From positions 62,001-126,000 of the forward strand of contig JAHRCV010000005.1 of assembly GCA_019083985.1 (NCBI GenBank): a stretch of 64,000 nucleotides of DNA, read 5' to 3'. The position numbers were made by a program, and so were the translations under genes. A model generated the notes under the pieces. That model did not search any database. It saw only the letters and a program-made list of their open reading frames with translations, and was not told the DNA's origin. This document shows positions 61,528-64,000 of the stretch, piece by piece. Position 1 is the first letter of the stretch. Each line of letters starts with the position of its first letter. Source of the DNA: Rhizobiales bacterium TNE-4. GTDB taxonomy: Bacteria > Pseudomonadota > Alphaproteobacteria > Rhizobiales > Beijerinckiaceae.

Positions 61528-62769
61528 ATGAATCAGGACATTGATGGTTTTGCAGCGTGGATGCGTCTCGCCGCTGCGCTTCTGATTGGCACGCTCGGCG
61601 GCGTCGGCATGTGGTCGGTCGTGGTGGTACTCCCGGCCGTTCAAGCCGAATTCGCTGTCGATCGCGGAGCCGCCTCCCTGCCCTATTCGCTGACCATGAT
61701 CGGCTATGCCGTTGGCAGCGTGTTTATGGGCCGCTGGACGGATCGCGTTGGCGTGTTCCGTCCGGTCGTCGCCGGCGCGCTCGCGCTGGGATTAGGGTAT
61801 GTCGCGGCGGGCTTCGCGCGTAATTTGATTGAATTCGCGCTGGCACAAGCCGTGTTGATCGCCGCGATCGGAAGCTCACCCCTGTTCGGCCCTTTGATGG
61901 CGGACGTATCATGGTGGTTCCGACGTTATCGCGGTTTTGCGCTCTCTGTCTGCGCAACCGGTAATTACTTTGCCGGCACATTGTGGCCGCCGGTCATCAA
62001 TTATTTCATGCAAGCGCATGGGTGGCGCGCGACGCAGATCGGCATGGGTATTTTCCTCATGATCGTGATGCTGCCGCTGGCTTTCCTGTTCCGCAGACCC
62101 GCACCAGCACAAGATGCACCGATCGTCACGACTGTTGTGACATCGGCACCTCAACGTGATCTGACGCGCCCCTTCGGCCTCTCGCCCAACATGGCGCAGG
62201 TCTTGATTGCTTTTGCCGGCGTTGCCTGTTGCGTCGCTATGTCGATGCCGCAAGTGCACATCGTCGCCTATTGCAGTGATCTGGGTTATGGCGTCGCGCG
62301 CGGCGCGGAAATGCTGTCCTTGATGATGGGCTTCGGCATCGTCAGCCGCCTCGCCTCGGGCTATATCTCCGACAAGATCGGCGGTCTGAATACGCTGCTG
62401 ATTGGTTCGTTTTTGCAAGGCGTCGCGTTAGCGCTTTACGTCATCTTTGACGGGCTTAATTCGCTTTACGTCGTCTCCGCCTTGTTTGGCCTGTTCCAAG
62501 GCGGCATCGTGCCCAGCTATGCGATGATTGTGCGTGAATATTTCCCGGCCAAAGAGGCCGGAACGCGTGTGAGCATCGCGCTCACAGCCACCATGCTTGG
62601 CATGGCCCTTGGCGGCTGGCTCAACGGCGTCATCTTCGATTGGACGAATTCCTACGACATGGCCTTTTTGAACGGGCTTGCGTGGAACTTCCTCAACCTG
62701 TCGATTACCGTCTTCCTGATCATGCGGGCGCGCGCGATCATTGCGCGCGCCACGCCAGTGCGTGCGTGA
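61528..62769 (+). CDS. MFS transporter (oxalate/formate antiporter-like)
   Basis: A 413-residue, 12-helix carrier. It has the pattern WMRLAAALLIGTLGGVGMWSVVVVLP, the motif-A loop MGRWTDRVGVFRPV, and SRLASGYISDKIGGLNTLLIG in the second half. This resembles monocarboxylate/oxalate-formate type MFS proteins (OFA/MCT-like). ATG 61528 is chosen as family start; the longer frame from 61372 crosses the HU terminator. Its stop is immediately followed by that of the convergent receptor gene (62769/62770). Substrate unknown. Confidence 0.85.
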   Translation: MNQDIDGFAAWMRLAAALLIGTLGGVGMWSVVVVLPAVQAEFAVDRGAASLPYSLTMIGYAVGSVFMGRWTDRVGVFRPVVAGALALGLGYVAAGFARNLIEFALAQAVLIAAIGSSPLFGPLMADVSWWFRRYRGFALSVCATGNYFAGTLWPPVINYFMQAHGWRATQIGMGIFLMIVMLPLAFLFRRPAPAQDAPIVTTVVTSAPQRDLTRPFGLSPNMAQVLIAFAGVACCVAMSMPQVHIVAYCSDLGYGVARGAEMLSLMMGFGIVSRLASGYISDKIGGLNTLLIGSFLQGVALALYVIFDGLNSLYVVSALFGLFQGGIVPSYAMIVREYFPAKEAGTRVSIALTATMLGMALGGWLNGVIFDWTNSYDMAFLNGLAWNFLNLSITVFLIMRARAIIARATPVRA

Positions 62770-63768
62770 TTACTCGATCTTGACGTTTGCATCCTTCACG
62801 ACCTTACCCCAGCGGGCTATTTCGGCCGCGAGGAAAGGCGAGAAGGCGGGGCCGTAAAGATCGGGTATATCCGAACCGTTACGCTGCCACGCATCCTTGA
62901 TGGCTTGCGTTGCAAATGCGGCTTTCATTTCCTCGATCATGCGGGCGACGAGATCTGGCGGCGTGCCTTTAGGAGCCCACACCGCATACCATGTCGAGAC
63001 AACATAGCCGTTCAACCCCGCTTCCGCGGAGGTTGGCACGTTGGGAAAAGCCGGCACGCGCTTGTCGCTCGCGATGGCGAGCGCGCGCAACTGGTTCGAT
63101 TGGATGCGATCCGCCGACGAACCGAGGCCGTCGAACATCATGTCGACATGCCCTGCGACAAGATCCTGCATGGCCGGGCCGGCACCGCGATATGGCACAT
63201 GGGCGATGTTCGTCCCAGTTTGCAGCTTGAACAATTCACCGGCCAGTTGATGCGTCGTGCCATGCCCAGCCGATGCGAAATTGAGCTTGCCCGGATTGGC
63301 TTTTGCATCCGCGATCAAATCCTGCAGCGTCTTCACATTCGGCAGCTTGATCGGGCTCACGACCACGACTTGCGGCACGTTCGACAGAAGGCCGACGGGT
63401 ACGAAATCGGTTTCGATATTGTAGTCGAGCTTCGGATAGAGCGCGGGCGCAATCGCGTGATGAGCGGCGCCGATGAAAAAGGTATAGCCATCGGGTGCCG
63501 CTTTCGCCGCAAAGGACGCACCGACCGTACCGCCAGCCCCGGCCTTGTTTTCAATGATGAAGCGTTGGCCGAGCTTATTTTCGAGATGGGATGCGAGCGG
63601 ACGGGCAAAAGCGTCCGTACCACCGCCAGCGGCAAACGGGACAACCAGCGTCACCGGCTTTTGCGGCCATGAAGCCGCATTTTGCGCGGACAGAGAATGC
63701 GGCATCAGCAGGCTAGCGCTGAATGCAGCAGCGCAAGCCGCCCAAAGGCGGCGATAACTGTAGGCCAT
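62770..63768 (-). CDS. Bug-family tripartite tricarboxylate transporter receptor
   Basis: A 332-residue periplasmic receptor with a signal peptide (cleavage near LSAQ), WPQKPVTLVVPFAAGGGTDAFAR and IIENKAGAGGTVGA, the typical Bug start, and later IAHVPYRGAGPAMQDLVAGHVD. A permease partner is not adjacent downstream; the truncated membrane protein at the right edge could be one. Ligand unknown. Distinct from the TctC-like receptor at 59574-60545. Confidence 0.92.
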   Translation of the reverse strand: MAYSYRRLWAACAAAFSASLLMPHSLSAQNAASWPQKPVTLVVPFAAGGGTDAFARPLASHLENKLGQRFIIENKAGAGGTVGASFAAKAAPDGYTFFIGAAHHAIAPALYPKLDYNIETDFVPVGLLSNVPQVVVVSPIKLPNVKTLQDLIADAKANPGKLNFASAGHGTTHQLAGELFKLQTGTNIAHVPYRGAGPAMQDLVAGHVDMMFDGLGSSADRIQSNQLRALAIASDKRVPAFPNVPTSAEAGLNGYVVSTWYAVWAPKGTPPDLVARMIEEMKAAFATQAIKDAWQRNGSDIPDLYGPAFSPFLAAEIARWGKVVKDANVKIE

Positions 63769-63864
63769 GGTCGTTCTCTCCCTCAGGCCGGGCGCAGGCT
63801 TCTGCCTGTCTCAAATCCGGCCTGTCTGGAAGGTAATGCAGGGCGTGATCTTGGCAATGGCGGC

Positions 63865-64000
63865 TTAGACCTCTGCCTTCGTGGCGGGAGGCTCGCCCGG
63901 CCCATCCGTTCTTGTCCCGCCACGGACCAAAAAGGCCCGGAACTGCAGCTGCAAGGCCAACAACACGGCAAAGCCCACCGCTTGAACCATCAAGGGCTGC
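63865..64000 (-). CDS. C-terminal end of a membrane protein (window edge)
   Basis: 45 codons, including the stop TAA, enter from the right edge. The visible part is one hydrophobic helix (MVQAVGFAVLLALQLQFRAF) followed by a polar tail RGGTRTDGPGEPPATKAEV. It is transcribed toward the Bug-type receptor (97 bases away), so it could be a permease of that system, but no family motif is visible. Confidence 0.55.
   Translation of the reverse strand, partial: QPLMVQAVGFAVLLALQLQFRAFLVRGGTRTDGPGEPPATKAEV

Overview
The window reads as chromosomal DNA of a GC-rich alphaproteobacterium, most likely of the order Hyphomicrobiales (Rhizobiales). Supporting this are a very large membrane-anchored hendecad-repeat protein resembling the polar-growth protein GPR/RgsE, a TrxR-type ferredoxin-NADP reductase next to an adrenodoxin-type ferredoxin, an Mla-type lipid transporter with a STAS-fused permease, many tripartite solute receptors, and palindromic intergenic repeats. 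Housekeeping genes (lipB, mgtE, a tRNA-Leu) argue against a plasmid. No phage, insertion sequence, CRISPR array or rRNA was seen. Family-level taxonomy cannot be fixed by eye.

Layout. 1-6.3 kb (minus): a tightly overlapping run, mccB, MoxR-type ATPase, SixA phosphatase, YcjX and YcjF, followed by a truncated DMT transporter. 6.5-15.2 kb: rhodanese, DUF599/DUF3253/YbaK genes, an RraA-family protein, an aldo-keto reductase, isovaleryl-CoA dehydrogenase, a GH25 lipoprotein, MgtE and a polysaccharide deacetylase. 15.3-24.1 kb: tRNA-Leu(GAG), an orphan FliN-like protein, LipB, a GGCT-like protein, propionyl-CoA carboxylase alpha, a CoxE-like VWA protein with small membrane proteins, a universal stress protein, an FNR/ferredoxin pair and an Hpt protein. 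24.5-29.4 kb: the giant coiled-coil gene. 29.4-33.4 kb: an MlaE-MlaF-MlaD-lipoprotein operon. 33.4-38.1 kb: dipeptide epimerase and transporters. 38.1-43.3 kb: a redox block with a ferredoxin, an XRE-cupin regulator, two cytochromes c, a form-II molybdenum hydroxylase large subunit and a rhodanese. 43.5-49.2 kb: a GH3 beta-glucosidase opposed to a run of HTH regulator, core-MetE, cytochrome c, GT4 and a small secreted protein. 49.3-63.9 kb: an uptake region with a Dpp-type ABC importer, a TRAP system, a TctCBA system, an HU protein with a histone-H1-like tail, an MFS carrier and a further Bug-type receptor.

How the genes work together. Parts of branched-chain and odd-chain acyl-CoA catabolism (ivd, mccB, pccA) are present but scattered, without their usual partner subunits. 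CoxD-like and CoxE-like proteins sit 15 kb apart, and the CoxL-like protein lacks its iron-sulfur and flavin subunits. Three transport operons have a GC-rich hairpin directly after the receptor gene, which would favour receptor over permease expression. The most striking feature is the 1,619-residue protein: 59 consecutive 11-residue repeats can be aligned without a gap.
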